From Rhizobium hidalgonense (lineage in GTDB: Bacteria > Pseudomonadota > Alphaproteobacteria > Rhizobiales > Rhizobiaceae), in the NCBI RefSeq assembly GCF_002914525.1, contig NZ_LODW01000046.1, forward strand, positions 62,001-126,000: a DNA stretch of 64,000 nucleotides, written 5' to 3'. This document shows, one piece after another, positions 16,315-25,391 of this stretch (its first letter is position 1; every line of letters starts with the position of its first letter). The notes beneath the pieces are model-generated. The model did no database searches and was not told the origin of the DNA. It saw only the letters and a program-made list of their open reading frames with translations. Both the position numbers and the translations under genes were made by a program.

Positions 16315-17166
16315 CTACTTAACCGGCGTTACATCCGTCTTCACCCACTTCTCCGAGATGCGCTTGATGGTGCCGTCGGCGATCGCCTCGTCGATGGCTT
16401 TGTTCAGCATGTCCTTGAGCTTGGTGTCTTCCTTGCGCAGACCGGCGCCGGTTCCGAGGCCGAACAAGCCACCCACGAAACCCGGGCCCGCGACGGTGTA
16501 ATCGGCGAATTCGGGCTTTGCGAGCGTTGTCGCAAGCGCCGTTTGCTGCGCGAACAGCGCGTCGATGCGGCCGGCCGCCAGATCGAGGTCATGCTGCTCG
16601 GTGGTCTTGTATTCACGGATCTCCACCGTGTCGCCGAAATATTTCTTCACGAATTCAAGCATTGCCGTTGCCGCCTGGACGCCGACAACCTTGCCCTTCA
16701 GCAGCGGTTTCAGCTTCTCGATTGCGGCCATGGATGCAGCCTCGTCGTCCAGATTGAACTTCTCGCCGGAAAGACCCAGTTTGCCCAGGTCGCTGTCCTT
16801 CGCGACGGCGAAACTACCGGGATCGACGGCATAAGGTTGCGTAAAGTCGATGGTTTCCAGCCGCTTCTTCGTAATGAACATCCCGGCCATGATGACGTCG
16901 AATTTGCCGACCTTCAGCGACGGGATGAGGCCATCCCAATCCTGCGCGATGATCGTGCACTCGACTTTCATCCGTGCGCAGAGATCGTTGGCGAGGTCGA
17001 TCTCCAAACCGTCGAGCTTGCCGTCGGCATTCGTGAAGTTCCATGGCGCATAAGCGCCCTCGGTCGCAATTGTTATGGCCTTCGGCGCGTCCTGCGCCAA
17101 CGTGGGCTGGCCAAAGCCGAGCATACCGAGTACGGCCGCGACCGCGGCCAGGCGATGAATTTTCAT
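16315..17166 (-). CDS. Polar amino-acid ABC transporter substrate-binding protein
   Basis: A 283-residue periplasmic family-3 binding protein. The signal peptide (MKIHRLAAVAAVLGMLGFG, cleaved after TLAQ) is followed by ITIATEGAYAPWNFTNADGKLDGLEIDLAND, the lobe-1 pattern of lysine/arginine/ornithine/octopine binding proteins, and FDVIMAGMFITKKRLETIDFTQPY. The ATG at 17166 follows AGGGGAACC. It heads the transporter-GGT-hydrolase operon and lies just downstream of a GntR-type regulator on the same strand. Confidence 0.9.
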   Translation of the reverse strand: MKIHRLAAVAAVLGMLGFGQPTLAQDAPKAITIATEGAYAPWNFTNADGKLDGLEIDLANDLCARMKVECTIIAQDWDGLIPSLKVGKFDVIMAGMFITKKRLETIDFTQPYAVDPGSFAVAKDSDLGKLGLSGEKFNLDDEAASMAAIEKLKPLLKGKVVGVQAATAMLEFVKKYFGDTVEIREYKTTEQHDLDLAAGRIDALFAQQTALATTLAKPEFADYTVAGPGFVGGLFGLGTGAGLRKEDTKLKDMLNKAIDEAIADGTIKRISEKWVKTDVTPVK

Positions 17167-17259
17167 GTGGTTCCCCTTTTCATTGGCTGATCTAGCTGTT
17201 CCCGTCGCCTGCATCCGGTCTGTCGCCGGTTCGAGGCATTCCTGTCCGGCCGGTGTTGA

Positions 17260-17931
17260 TCACCGGCTCGGAGTCACGAACTCGGCAAGCATCGGTGCCG
17301 TGCCGAGAATATGATCCTGCATCACCAGTTCTGCATGGCGCGCATCGCCGGAACGTAAGGCCGCAATCACAGCGGCATGTTCTTCTCGCGCCGACACAGG
17401 CTTTTCGACGTAGTCGAACCAGATGCGCATATAGGGTTCGATCACCGCATGTAGCGCCGAAATCTGGTGGATGAGCTTGGGTCTCCGGCTCAGCGCGCAG
17501 ATGCGGCCGTGAAATTCCTGATGGCGCGCCACCCAGTCGCTGCCGCCGCTGTTCCCCGCGCGTTCCATGCGCTCAAGAAGGCGATCGAGTTCCTCGAGTT
17601 CTTCCTCGTCGATCCGCGGGATTGCCAACCGGACGGCAAGCCCTTCCAGCACGGAACGCATTTCGAAGATCTCATAGAGCTCATCGACCGTAAGACCTGC
17701 GACAATGCAGCCTCGATTGGGACGCAGAACCACGAGCCCCTCTGACGCGAGGCGTCGAAATGCCTCACGCACCGGCATCCGGCTCATGCCGATCTCAGCC
17801 GCAATATCCTCGGGGATCAAGCGTTCGCCGGGCTTGTAGCGGCCAAGGCGAAGAGCTCGCTGGATATGCAGATAGGCCTCTTCCTCGGCAGTGGAGGCAT
17901 GCTTCCCAAATGAGGCGACAGAAGAAGACAT
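17260..17931 (-). CDS. GntR-family regulator, FCD subfamily
   Basis: A 223-residue repressor: winged helix at residues about 15-80 (EEEAYLHIQRALRLGRYKPGERLIPEDIAAEIGMSRMPVREAFRRLASEGLV) and an all-helical FCD effector domain (YEIFEMRSVLEGLAVRLA, HQEFHGRIC, EEHAAVIAALRSGD). FCD regulators sense small carboxylates or amino acids. The ATG at 17931 is preferred; a TTG at 17964 lies upstream in frame, next to a repeated TATCCA (on the plus strand, TATCCACTTATCCA at 17950-17963) that could be an operator. It sits between the amidohydrolase and the GGT operon and may control either. Confidence 0.9.
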   Translation of the reverse strand: MSSSVASFGKHASTAEEEAYLHIQRALRLGRYKPGERLIPEDIAAEIGMSRMPVREAFRRLASEGLVVLRPNRGCIVAGLTVDELYEIFEMRSVLEGLAVRLAIPRIDEEELEELDRLLERMERAGNSGGSDWVARHQEFHGRICALSRRPKLIHQISALHAVIEPYMRIWFDYVEKPVSAREEHAAVIAALRSGDARHAELVMQDHILGTAPMLAEFVTPSR

Positions 17932-18029
17932 CAAAGACCTGGCTTTTTGTATCCACTTATCCAATCATGAGCGTCCCCCTTCGTCAAGCTTCTCAAACGG
18001 TGATTTCAGGGCAGGCGAGTGTTGTTGGC

Positions 18030-19700
18030 TCACGCTGCATAGGTGATCTGCCCTCCGCAGATGGTGTAGCGCGGCGCAACGTTGGCCATCTCGTCGGGCT
18101 CAATGGCCTGAAGGTCGTGGTCCCAGACGACGACGTCGGCGACGAAACCCGGTTTCAGCTGGCCTTTCCAGCTCTCGGCGAATTCGGTATAGGCGCCCCG
18201 GACCGTATAGGCATCCAGCACCTCCATGAGTGTCAGCCGGTTGTCCGGCTGGTCCTCGGTCCAGGGCTTACGGGTCATGGCCGAATGCATCGACAGCATC
18301 GGCGACACCGGAGAGACCGGCCAATCTGTCGAGAGGATCAGGTCGATTCCGGAGTCCCTGATGGCACGCCAAGCGTAGGAGCGCGCCCAATTCTCGCGGC
18401 CGATGCGCGACAGCGTCGGTTCGAGCGGCAGGCCCATCTGCCCGGGTGGAACAGTGGGCTGCATGGAAGCGACGATCTTGAGATCTGCCATGCGGGTGAG
18501 ATCGGGAGCGCGCACCACCTCGATATGCTCGATCCGGTGGCGGCTGTCGCGCTTTCCATTGCTCGCCTGCGTCGCAGCGTATCCGTCGATCGTCTTGGCG
18601 ACCGCGCCATCTCCAATGGCATGGACCGCGAGCTGCAGGCCGCGCTTGTCCGCCTCGATACAGACGTCGTCGAAAGTGGCCTGGTCGAAACGCGGCTCAC
18701 CCTTCCAACCCGGCCGATCGGCATAATCGTCGTACATGACGGCCGTGTAGGAATCGAGAACACCATCCATGAACATCTTGACGGTCCCAGAATTCAGCCA
18801 CTCGCCCTTGAAGTCGGCCTGCATGTGCGCGGCCTTGTCCATCTGGGTGACGATGTCACCACCGGTATAATGGAACGGAATGCGTCCCCTGCAGATCAGT
18901 CCGCCCTCGGCCTGGATTTCCGACAGCAGCTCCAGCTGGTAGCGATTGCCATCCATGTTCTGGAAGCTGGTGATCCCGTGGGCCGCAAGGTGCTGAAGTC
19001 CACGCTCCAGAAGAGCGCGGTCGTAAGCTCGGTCCGCAGGGCTCGGCGCCGGGTCGGGTTCGCCGCCAGTGCTAAGGCCCAGCAGATCGCGACCGCCATT
19101 GGCGCCGAGGGCGATGACGTCGTCGAAGGCATAATGTTCGCGTAGCTCACCTGTCGCAAGGCCGTCCTTGCCCATCACGATCTCATTGCCGGGTGGAAGG
19201 GTGCGGCCCTCCAGAATGCCCGCCTTTGTCAATGCGACCGTGTTTGCCCAGATCGTGTGGTGGTCCGGCGCCATCACAGCCAGCGGTCGGTCCGCCAAAA
19301 TCGAGTCGAGAACGTGGCGGTCCACATCGCGATTCTCGGAGAGAATAGTGTAGTCGCACCCGTTGGCGAGCAGCAGGGGCTCGGCCGGCTTCAATAATGC
19401 GTAAGCCAATATCGAAGCCTTCATGGCGTCATACCCCCTGACGTTGAACAGCGAGAGCTGGTCGAGTTCGCTCGATCCGCCGAACAAGTGGATATGGCTT
19501 TCGTTCATGCCGGGCGTGATCGTGGCACCGCCTGCATCGATCATATGCGTTGCTGAGGTGCGATAGGCGGAAATCTCGCTTCCGCTGCCCACGGCCAGAA
19601 TACGGCCGCCGGCGATCGCGATCGCTTCTGCCTCGGGTTGGTCCGGGTTCATGGAGAGAACCCGGCCATTGGTGATAATCATCTCTGCTGAAGCGGTCAT
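18030..19700 (-). CDS. Amidohydrolase, YtcJ-like (amidohydrolase family 3)
   Basis: A 556-residue metal-dependent hydrolase. The N-terminal beta-sandwich (IITNGRVLSMNPDQPEAEAIAIAGGRILAVG) precedes the barrel with the HxH metal motif in TPGMNESHIHLFGG; later ligands are suggested by LAVHAIGDGA, RHRIEHIEVV and STDWPVSP. Such enzymes cleave amides or cyclic amides, but substrates are rarely known. AGAGGAAACAGC precedes the ATG at 19700; the 50 residues upstream in the open frame overlap the aldehyde-dehydrogenase end. It lies about 60 bases after that gene in the leftward cluster. Confidence 0.9.
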   Translation of the reverse strand: MTASAEMIITNGRVLSMNPDQPEAEAIAIAGGRILAVGSGSEISAYRTSATHMIDAGGATITPGMNESHIHLFGGSSELDQLSLFNVRGYDAMKASILAYALLKPAEPLLLANGCDYTILSENRDVDRHVLDSILADRPLAVMAPDHHTIWANTVALTKAGILEGRTLPPGNEIVMGKDGLATGELREHYAFDDVIALGANGGRDLLGLSTGGEPDPAPSPADRAYDRALLERGLQHLAAHGITSFQNMDGNRYQLELLSEIQAEGGLICRGRIPFHYTGGDIVTQMDKAAHMQADFKGEWLNSGTVKMFMDGVLDSYTAVMYDDYADRPGWKGEPRFDQATFDDVCIEADKRGLQLAVHAIGDGAVAKTIDGYAATQASNGKRDSRHRIEHIEVVRAPDLTRMADLKIVASMQPTVPPGQMGLPLEPTLSRIGRENWARSYAWRAIRDSGIDLILSTDWPVSPVSPMLSMHSAMTRKPWTEDQPDNRLTLMEVLDAYTVRGAYTEFAESWKGQLKPGFVADVVVWDHDLQAIEPDEMANVAPRYTICGGQITYAA

Positions 19701-19758
19701 GCTGTTTCCTCTCGAGGGCATGCGAAGGATCGACACCGTCTTGATCGCCAACGGGCGC

Positions 19759-21246
19759 TCAAGCCGCGCGGGTAATATGTTTAATGCCGCGATAGGCCGC
19801 GAGCCCCCAGGGGCCGAGTTCACGACCGATGCCGCTCGCTTTGAAGCCACCCCAGGCGGTGTTGGGGAAGATCATCTGGGACGTGTTTACCCAGACATGG
19901 CCGGCGTCGAGGCGGCGCGCCACTGCAGCCGCCGCCTCGCCGTCGGTTCCGACGACGCTGGCGGCCAGTCCGAAATCGGTGTCATTCGCCAGGGCGACCG
20001 CCTCGTCGGTGCTACTGAAACTACGAATCGCGAGCACTGGCCCGAAGATCTCTTCGCGCCACATCGGATGATCCGTCGGGACGTTGCGGTAGATCGACGG
20101 TTCAACGAAGAACCCCTGTCGATCGCGAGCGGGGTTTCCGCCTGCGACGCAATCCAGGCCGTCAACACGTGCTCTTTCCAGAACCGCCTTCACCTTGCGG
20201 TATTGCTCCGCAGTCGTGAGCGGCCCCATTTCAGCGTTCGGATTATCGTGGCCGGCCACCAGAAGCTGGTTGGCCTTAGCAACAAGGGCCTCCGTGAAGT
20301 CGTCGGCGATCGTGTCAGCGACGAGGAGACGGGAGGTTGCCGAGCACATCTGGCCGCAATTGAAGAAAATCCCGGCAGCAGCAATCTCAACCGCCTGGGA
20401 AATATCCGCATCACCGAGGACAATGATGGGGGATTTTCCACCAAGTTCGAGGGACACGGGAACAACGCGCTGAGCTGCGGCCGTCATGACCCGACCGCCG
20501 GTTGCGTTCGACCCGGTGAAGGAAATCTTCCGGATGCGTTTGTCGGCGCACAATGCCGCGCCGACATCGCCACCACCCGGAACGATGTTCAACACACCGG
20601 CCGGAAGGCCGACCTGCGCGGCCAGATCGCCATAGACCAATTCCGCCAGCGTTGTGAATTCCGAAGGTTTCAGGACGGCGGTGCAGCCTGCCGCCAGCGC
20701 CGGCGCCAGCTTCCATGCTGTCGTTACCATCGGAAAGTTCCAGGCGACGATCAGGCCGACCGGTCCGATCGGCTCGAAGTGGGTGGCGCCCGTTAACGCA
20801 CCCTCTGCCAACTCTACGGGCTGGCCCTGCTGGGCGTCCAGATGTTCGGCGAGGCCGGCATAGTATTCAAACGTCGCGCTCGCATCGTCGACATCGATTT
20901 CAGCCTCGTATCGCGGCTTTCCGTTGTTGAGTACCTGCAGGGCGACAAGGTGGGACTTCCGTTCCTTCAGTCCCTTGGCGATCGCGCGCAGAAAGCCGGA
21001 CCGCTCGCGACCGCTCGTCCGCCTCCAGTCATCGAAGGCCCGCGCAGCCGCCTCGCTCGCCTCCGCCACCTGCTCAACGGAGGCCGGTATGAAGCTCGCA
21101 AAGGTTTCGCTGGTGGATGGATCGACGGATAGAATGGACGCTGCACCATGCCCGGCATGCCAGCGGCCGTCGATCAACACGCTTTCCCGACGGTCAAGAA
21201 GAGCAGAGGGGATGTACAGATTGAGCGGAAGGGAGAATGTCGTCAT
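19759..21246 (-). CDS. Aldehyde dehydrogenase, gamma-glutamyl-aminobutyraldehyde (PuuC)-like
   Basis: A 495-residue NAD(P)-dependent enzyme oxidising aldehydes to acids. Visible motifs are PIGPVGLIVAWNFPM (nucleotide binding), ISFTGSNATGGRVM, the general-base Glu in SLELGGKSP and the nucleophile Cys301 in FNCGQMCSATSR. The N-terminal LIDGRWHAGHG is typical of amino-aldehyde dehydrogenases. Its ATG shares a base with the stop of the FAD oxidoreductase gene, so the two are coupled: the oxidoreductase makes an amino-aldehyde and this enzyme removes it. The exact substrate is inferred. Confidence 0.9.
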   Translation of the reverse strand: MTTFSLPLNLYIPSALLDRRESVLIDGRWHAGHGAASILSVDPSTSETFASFIPASVEQVAEASEAAARAFDDWRRTSGRERSGFLRAIAKGLKERKSHLVALQVLNNGKPRYEAEIDVDDASATFEYYAGLAEHLDAQQGQPVELAEGALTGATHFEPIGPVGLIVAWNFPMVTTAWKLAPALAAGCTAVLKPSEFTTLAELVYGDLAAQVGLPAGVLNIVPGGGDVGAALCADKRIRKISFTGSNATGGRVMTAAAQRVVPVSLELGGKSPIIVLGDADISQAVEIAAAGIFFNCGQMCSATSRLLVADTIADDFTEALVAKANQLLVAGHDNPNAEMGPLTTAEQYRKVKAVLERARVDGLDCVAGGNPARDRQGFFVEPSIYRNVPTDHPMWREEIFGPVLAIRSFSSTDEAVALANDTDFGLAASVVGTDGEAAAAVARRLDAGHVWVNTSQMIFPNTAWGGFKASGIGRELGPWGLAAYRGIKHITRAA

Positions 21247-22634
21247 TACAGCGGGAACCCCATTTTATGGACCATGTTTATCCAGTGTTTGCGCCATCCG
21301 CCCTTCTGGTCGACCTCGTCGAGTGCATGCATCGTCAGTTTCGCGCCGATCCAGCGGAAGGGTTCTGGGGGGATCCAGTTCGGTAAAGTCCTGGCAAAAT
21401 CGAGGTCTAGATCAGGACCCGATTTCCCGTCCAGAATGTCAAGTCCGATGGACGCGCCAAAGCGCGTTGCCGTGACGCCAAAACCGGAATAGCCCCCTGC
21501 ATAGATGGCTTTGCCTCCATAATATCGCTGAAAATGCACGGCAAGGCGCATGGTGAGGTCGATCGGACCAGACCAGGCATGGGTGAACTTGATGTCTGCG
21601 AGTTGGGGGAAAGTGGTAAAGAAGTTGCCCGCGAGCCGGTCATAGGTCTCGATCTTGCGATCGTCCGCTGGGTCCGGGTTGTTATTGAAGAAGTAGCCCA
21701 CGCGACCCCCGAAGATAATCCGGTTGTCGCGCGTCAGCCGCATATAATTCAGCTGCGTTCGAGTGTCGTAGACGCCTTGGCGATTCTTCCAGCCAAGCCT
21801 CGAGAGTTGCTCTTCTGTCAGCGGCTCGGTCGCCAGAACGCGGTCTCGTGCCGACACGATGCGCGTCTTGATGTTCTTGTGGCCTGCATTCCAGGCGTTG
21901 GTAGCAAAGAGGACCTTCGGAGATTTGATCTGGCCGTCATGCGTGACGATGGTCAACATTGTGCCATTGTCTTCCACAACGGTCATCGGCGTGTGCTCAT
22001 AGATGCGCACGCCCAGATTAAGCGCCGTTCGCTTCAGCCCCCAGGCTAGCTTCGCCGGATGCACAATTCCGCTGCGCTCTCTCGACCACATGGCGCCTTC
22101 GAACAGCGGCGAAGCGAGTTCCGCTCGCGTTTCCTCGCGATCCATCAGAACCACGTCGTGGCCGTAACGCTTGGCGAGATCGAACTCTTCGCGCAATTTG
22201 CTCATACCCGAGGGGCCTACGGCCACCGTCATCTCGCCCGACCATTCCAAATCCGCATCGATCGCATGATCCCGGATCGTCTTGGTCCAGCCATCGAGGT
22301 TGTCCTTGCCAAGTCGCTCGAGCGCTGGCAGATCTTTGGGAAAGATGCGGCTTGCGTTGGAGAGTCCATGCATCACCGAGGTGGAAACGATACCACCCGG
22401 TCTCCCGGAAGCACCGTGGCCGACCTTGCCGGCCTCAATAATGATGACATCCCGGTTCGGATTCGCCTGTTTGGCCAGAATGGCGGCCCAGAGTCCGGTG
22501 AAGCCGCCGCCGACAATGGCAAGGTCCGCATCGGTACGCCCCACGAGGTGTCTTTCGCTATCGGGAGCGAGCGGGTTGTCGAGCCAGAAGGGATAGAGCG
22601 TCGCATCGGCCAGTGCCTTAGGAATTGCAGTCAT
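21246..22634 (-). CDS. FAD-dependent amine oxidoreductase (PuuB/DadA family)
   Basis: A 462-residue flavoprotein. TLYPFWLDNP begins the protein and DADLAIVGGGFTGLWAAILA is the Rossmann FAD motif, followed by VIIIEAGKVGHGASGRPGG. The C-terminal half has RVLATEPLTEEQL, FGGRVGYF and IYAGGYSGFGVT, the usual second FAD contacts of gamma-glutamylputrescine oxidoreductases and D-amino-acid dehydrogenases. The open frame extends to 23069, but the ATG at 22634 overlaps the upstream permease stop by four bases and is preferred. Likely role: oxidative deamination of an imported polyamine derivative. Confidence 0.9.
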   Translation of the reverse strand: MTAIPKALADATLYPFWLDNPLAPDSERHLVGRTDADLAIVGGGFTGLWAAILAKQANPNRDVIIIEAGKVGHGASGRPGGIVSTSVMHGLSNASRIFPKDLPALERLGKDNLDGWTKTIRDHAIDADLEWSGEMTVAVGPSGMSKLREEFDLAKRYGHDVVLMDREETRAELASPLFEGAMWSRERSGIVHPAKLAWGLKRTALNLGVRIYEHTPMTVVEDNGTMLTIVTHDGQIKSPKVLFATNAWNAGHKNIKTRIVSARDRVLATEPLTEEQLSRLGWKNRQGVYDTRTQLNYMRLTRDNRIIFGGRVGYFFNNNPDPADDRKIETYDRLAGNFFTTFPQLADIKFTHAWSGPIDLTMRLAVHFQRYYGGKAIYAGGYSGFGVTATRFGASIGLDILDGKSGPDLDLDFARTLPNWIPPEPFRWIGAKLTMHALDEVDQKGGWRKHWINMVHKMGFPL

Positions 22635-23428
22635 TTTGTGTGTGCTCCCAGCAATTTCGGGAGGTCCCCAAAACGCGCAACCAGCGAGAAGATGACGATA
22701 GTCAGGATGACGAAGAAGATCGAGGCGGAAGCCATAACGGGCGTGTAGCCGTAGCGGAGCGAGTTGAAGATCCGCATCGGCAATGTCTCCAGAACGGCAC
22801 CGACCGTCATGTAGGCAATCAGATATTCGTTCAGGGAGACGACAAAGGCGAAGGCGAAGCCGGAGATCAGGTAGGGCCGAACCAAGGGAAAGACGACGGT
22901 GCGCAGAATTACGCGGTTGTCGGCACCCATGGTCGCGGCGGCTTCCGGCAGGCTTGCGTCGAGGGTGCTGAAACCAAGCGTCAGGGAGACGAGCGGCAGG
23001 GACACGAGAAAGATGCCGTGACTGACGATGACGGTAAAATATTGCCCATAGAGGCCGGCTTGGGTCCAAAAGGACAGGAAGCCAAGCGCCGTGATCACCG
23101 GCGGCAGAAGAAACGGAGCGAGGCCGATCGTGGTGACGACCTTTACCCAGCCCAGCCGGTAGCGCCAGTTGAACCAGGCGATCGGAAAGGCGATCACGAC
23201 GGCGAAGGCGGCGGAGGATGCCGCGATGATCGCGCTGTTGAGTACGGCGTCTGACCAGTCGGACGAACGGAAGAGATCTCCATACCAGCCCAGATTGAAC
23301 CCCTGCGGCGGGAAGGTCAGCGACTTCTTCTCGTTGACGGAGACGCCGAACACGACGAGCAGTGGCGCTGCCATTATGATGCCGAGCAGGCTGAAGGCAA
23401 TGCGGCGAAGGGAGACCTGGCTTATCAT
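22631..23428 (-). CDS. Spermidine/putrescine-type ABC transporter permease (PotC/PotI-like)
   Basis: A 265-residue inner-membrane permease. Hydrophobic segments begin at IAFSLLGIIMAAPLLVVFGV; the coupling loop is EAAATMGADNRVILRTVVFPLVRP. FVVSLNEYLIAYMTVGAVLETLPMRIF is the PotC/PotI family pattern near the C-terminus. It overlaps the start of the FAD oxidoreductase and the end of the first permease by four bases each, so transport and oxidation are tightly linked. Confidence 0.92.
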   Translation of the reverse strand: MISQVSLRRIAFSLLGIIMAAPLLVVFGVSVNEKKSLTFPPQGFNLGWYGDLFRSSDWSDAVLNSAIIAASSAAFAVVIAFPIAWFNWRYRLGWVKVVTTIGLAPFLLPPVITALGFLSFWTQAGLYGQYFTVIVSHGIFLVSLPLVSLTLGFSTLDASLPEAAATMGADNRVILRTVVFPLVRPYLISGFAFAFVVSLNEYLIAYMTVGAVLETLPMRIFNSLRYGYTPVMASASIFFVILTIVIFSLVARFGDLPKLLGAHTK

Positions 23429-24276
23429 GCGCGCTCCTTGCGACCGAATTGCACGACGGTGATCACGATCAGAAACGTCACGATCACCAGGAACACTGCA
23501 AGCGCTGCGGCGAAGGGGATATTCGACTGCACAAGCGCCTGGTCGCTGATGACGACCGACAAGGTCCAGTGCTGGGGACGGCCCAGGATCTGGGGCATCA
23601 GATAGGTACCGAGCGTGAAGACGAGCAGCATGAGAAAGGTCGTGACAATGGTGTTGCGCTGCATGGGCAGCACGACGCCGAAGAAGGTCCCAAGTGGCGA
23701 CATGCCGAGCGTTCGTGCGGCTTCCTCGATATGCGGATCGACTCGCGACAGGATCGGATAGAGCACGAGAACGGCATAGGGGAAAGCAGTGTAGACGACG
23801 CCCGCCACGAGCGCCGCGAGGCCTGGCGTATAGGAGGCCGGCTTATCGATGAACCCGATGAAGACGAGAAAATTGCTGATCCCCGCCGTGCGCGACAAAA
23901 GTGTCGACCAGGCAAAACCGGTAATCGATTCCGACAGCGACAGGATTGAAAGCAGGAAGATCAGCCAGCAGATCTGCGTTGCCCGCGGCGCATTGACCAA
24001 CAGGTAGGAGAAGGGAAAGGCGATGACGATCGCGATGGCGGCTACGCCGAAGGCCAGGCCGAAGGTCGCTAGGAGCAAACCCATGAAGAAGGGACTGAGC
24101 AGGCGCTGGTAGTTCGCAAGCGTCAACGTGGTTTCAGAGGCGCCAAAGCTTGAATTCTCATGACACGACGTCAGGACCATCGTGCCGAAGGGCACCACAA
24201 AGAACACGACCAAAAGCACTGCTGGTAAGATGATCGGTAGATAGCCTGCAATTGTTCTCGGACTTGAAGCGTTCAT
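23425..24276 (-). CDS. Spermidine/putrescine-type ABC transporter permease (PotB/PotH-like)
   Basis: A 283-residue inner-membrane permease. The first membrane segment is LPIILPAVLLVVFFVVPFGTMVL and the coupling loop is EEAARTLGMSPLGTFFGVVLPM. GTYLMPQILGRPQHWTLSVVI is the characteristic PotB/PotH C-terminal stretch. The ATG lies four bases after the ATPase stop with GAGG well placed inside the ATPase end. Confidence 0.92.
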   Translation of the reverse strand: MNASSPRTIAGYLPIILPAVLLVVFFVVPFGTMVLTSCHENSSFGASETTLTLANYQRLLSPFFMGLLLATFGLAFGVAAIAIVIAFPFSYLLVNAPRATQICWLIFLLSILSLSESITGFAWSTLLSRTAGISNFLVFIGFIDKPASYTPGLAALVAGVVYTAFPYAVLVLYPILSRVDPHIEEAARTLGMSPLGTFFGVVLPMQRNTIVTTFLMLLVFTLGTYLMPQILGRPQHWTLSVVISDQALVQSNIPFAAALAVFLVIVTFLIVITVVQFGRKERA

Positions 24277-24280
24277 CGGA

Positions 24281-25321
24281 TCACCTCAGAACAACGCAGG
24301 TGGCGCCGTTGACACGAACGTGGACGGGCCGACCCACTGCCAGACCGCTCTCGTGCCGAGAGGGGAGGGCGACAACAACGTCCTTTTCCATGCCCTCGAC
24401 GGCAACGTTGACCTCGATCCCGGACCCTAGGTGGCGCGCGAAGGCAATATGGCCGAAGAAGCTGCTGTCGTTGGCCTCGTCGTGAAGTGCCAGATCTTCC
24501 GGGCGGACAGAGAAGGTGAAGGCGCCCGACGCCGGCGCATCGCTGATGGTGACGGTGCCGCCGGGGACGCTGACCCGCCCGGGCGACACGACACGGCCCC
24601 CGATCAGGTTTGCCGCACCGATGAAATCCGCCACGAAGGCGTTAGCCGGGTTGCGGTATATCTCAAGCGGCGGAGCGACTTGCTGGATTACGCCGCCGGA
24701 CATCAGCACCACCAGGTCGGCGGTCGTCATCGCCTCCTTCTGGTCATGCGTGACCAGAAAGGTCGTAATGCCGAGTTCCTGCTGCAGGCGCTTGAGCTCG
24801 ACCTGCATCGCCTCGCGCAGCTTGGCATCAAGCGCCGACATTGGCTCGTCGAGGAGGAACAGTTTGGGTTTGAGTGCCAGGGCGCGGGCGATTGCTACAC
24901 GCTGGCGCTGGCCACCTGAAAGTTGCGTGATGGACCGGTCGGCCACGCCCGGCAGGTGAACGAGAGCAAGAAGCCTTTGCACCTCGGCCTTCTGGACATC
25001 CTTCGACGCCCCGCGAATGCGCAGGGCGAAGGCGATGTTCTCACCAACAGAGAGATGGGGAAAGAGCGCAAGCGACTGGAACACCATACCGAAATCGCGC
25101 ATGTGCGCGGGCACGTTCGTGATGTCACGCCCGTCGAGAAGGATCTGTCCGTTCGTCGCATCCTCTAGGCCCGCGATGATCCGGAGCAGTGTGGATTTTC
25201 CGCAGCCGGATGGCCCCAGAAGGCACAGGAATTTCCCATTCTCCACATCGAGGGAAATGTTGCTCAAGGCGGTAATGGGCCCATAGGCCTTGTTGATTTT
25301 GCGGATAGCAAGTCCGGACAT
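24281..25321 (-). CDS. Spermidine/putrescine-type ABC transporter ATPase (PotA/PotG-like)
   Basis: A 346-residue cytoplasmic ATPase with every catalytic motif: Walker A GPSGCGKST, Q-loop MVFQSLALFPHL, signature LSGGQRQRV, Walker B LFLLDEPMSALD and H-loop VTHDQKEAM. A C-terminal TOBE-type regulatory domain follows (FSVRPEDLAL, GSGIEVNVAVEG). GGAGG precedes the ATG at 25321. Second gene of the leftward polyamine-type operon, 70 bases after the binding protein. Confidence 0.94.
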   Translation of the reverse strand: MSGLAIRKINKAYGPITALSNISLDVENGKFLCLLGPSGCGKSTLLRIIAGLEDATNGQILLDGRDITNVPAHMRDFGMVFQSLALFPHLSVGENIAFALRIRGASKDVQKAEVQRLLALVHLPGVADRSITQLSGGQRQRVAIARALALKPKLFLLDEPMSALDAKLREAMQVELKRLQQELGITTFLVTHDQKEAMTTADLVVLMSGGVIQQVAPPLEIYRNPANAFVADFIGAANLIGGRVVSPGRVSVPGGTVTISDAPASGAFTFSVRPEDLALHDEANDSSFFGHIAFARHLGSGIEVNVAVEGMEKDVVVALPSRHESGLAVGRPVHVRVNGATCVVLR

Positions 25322-25391
25322 GTCGTTCCTCCGGCAGGGCGCGCCAAACCGTCGCCTGCTTTAAGGTTGCTCGCGGGAATGCAGCGGGGGG

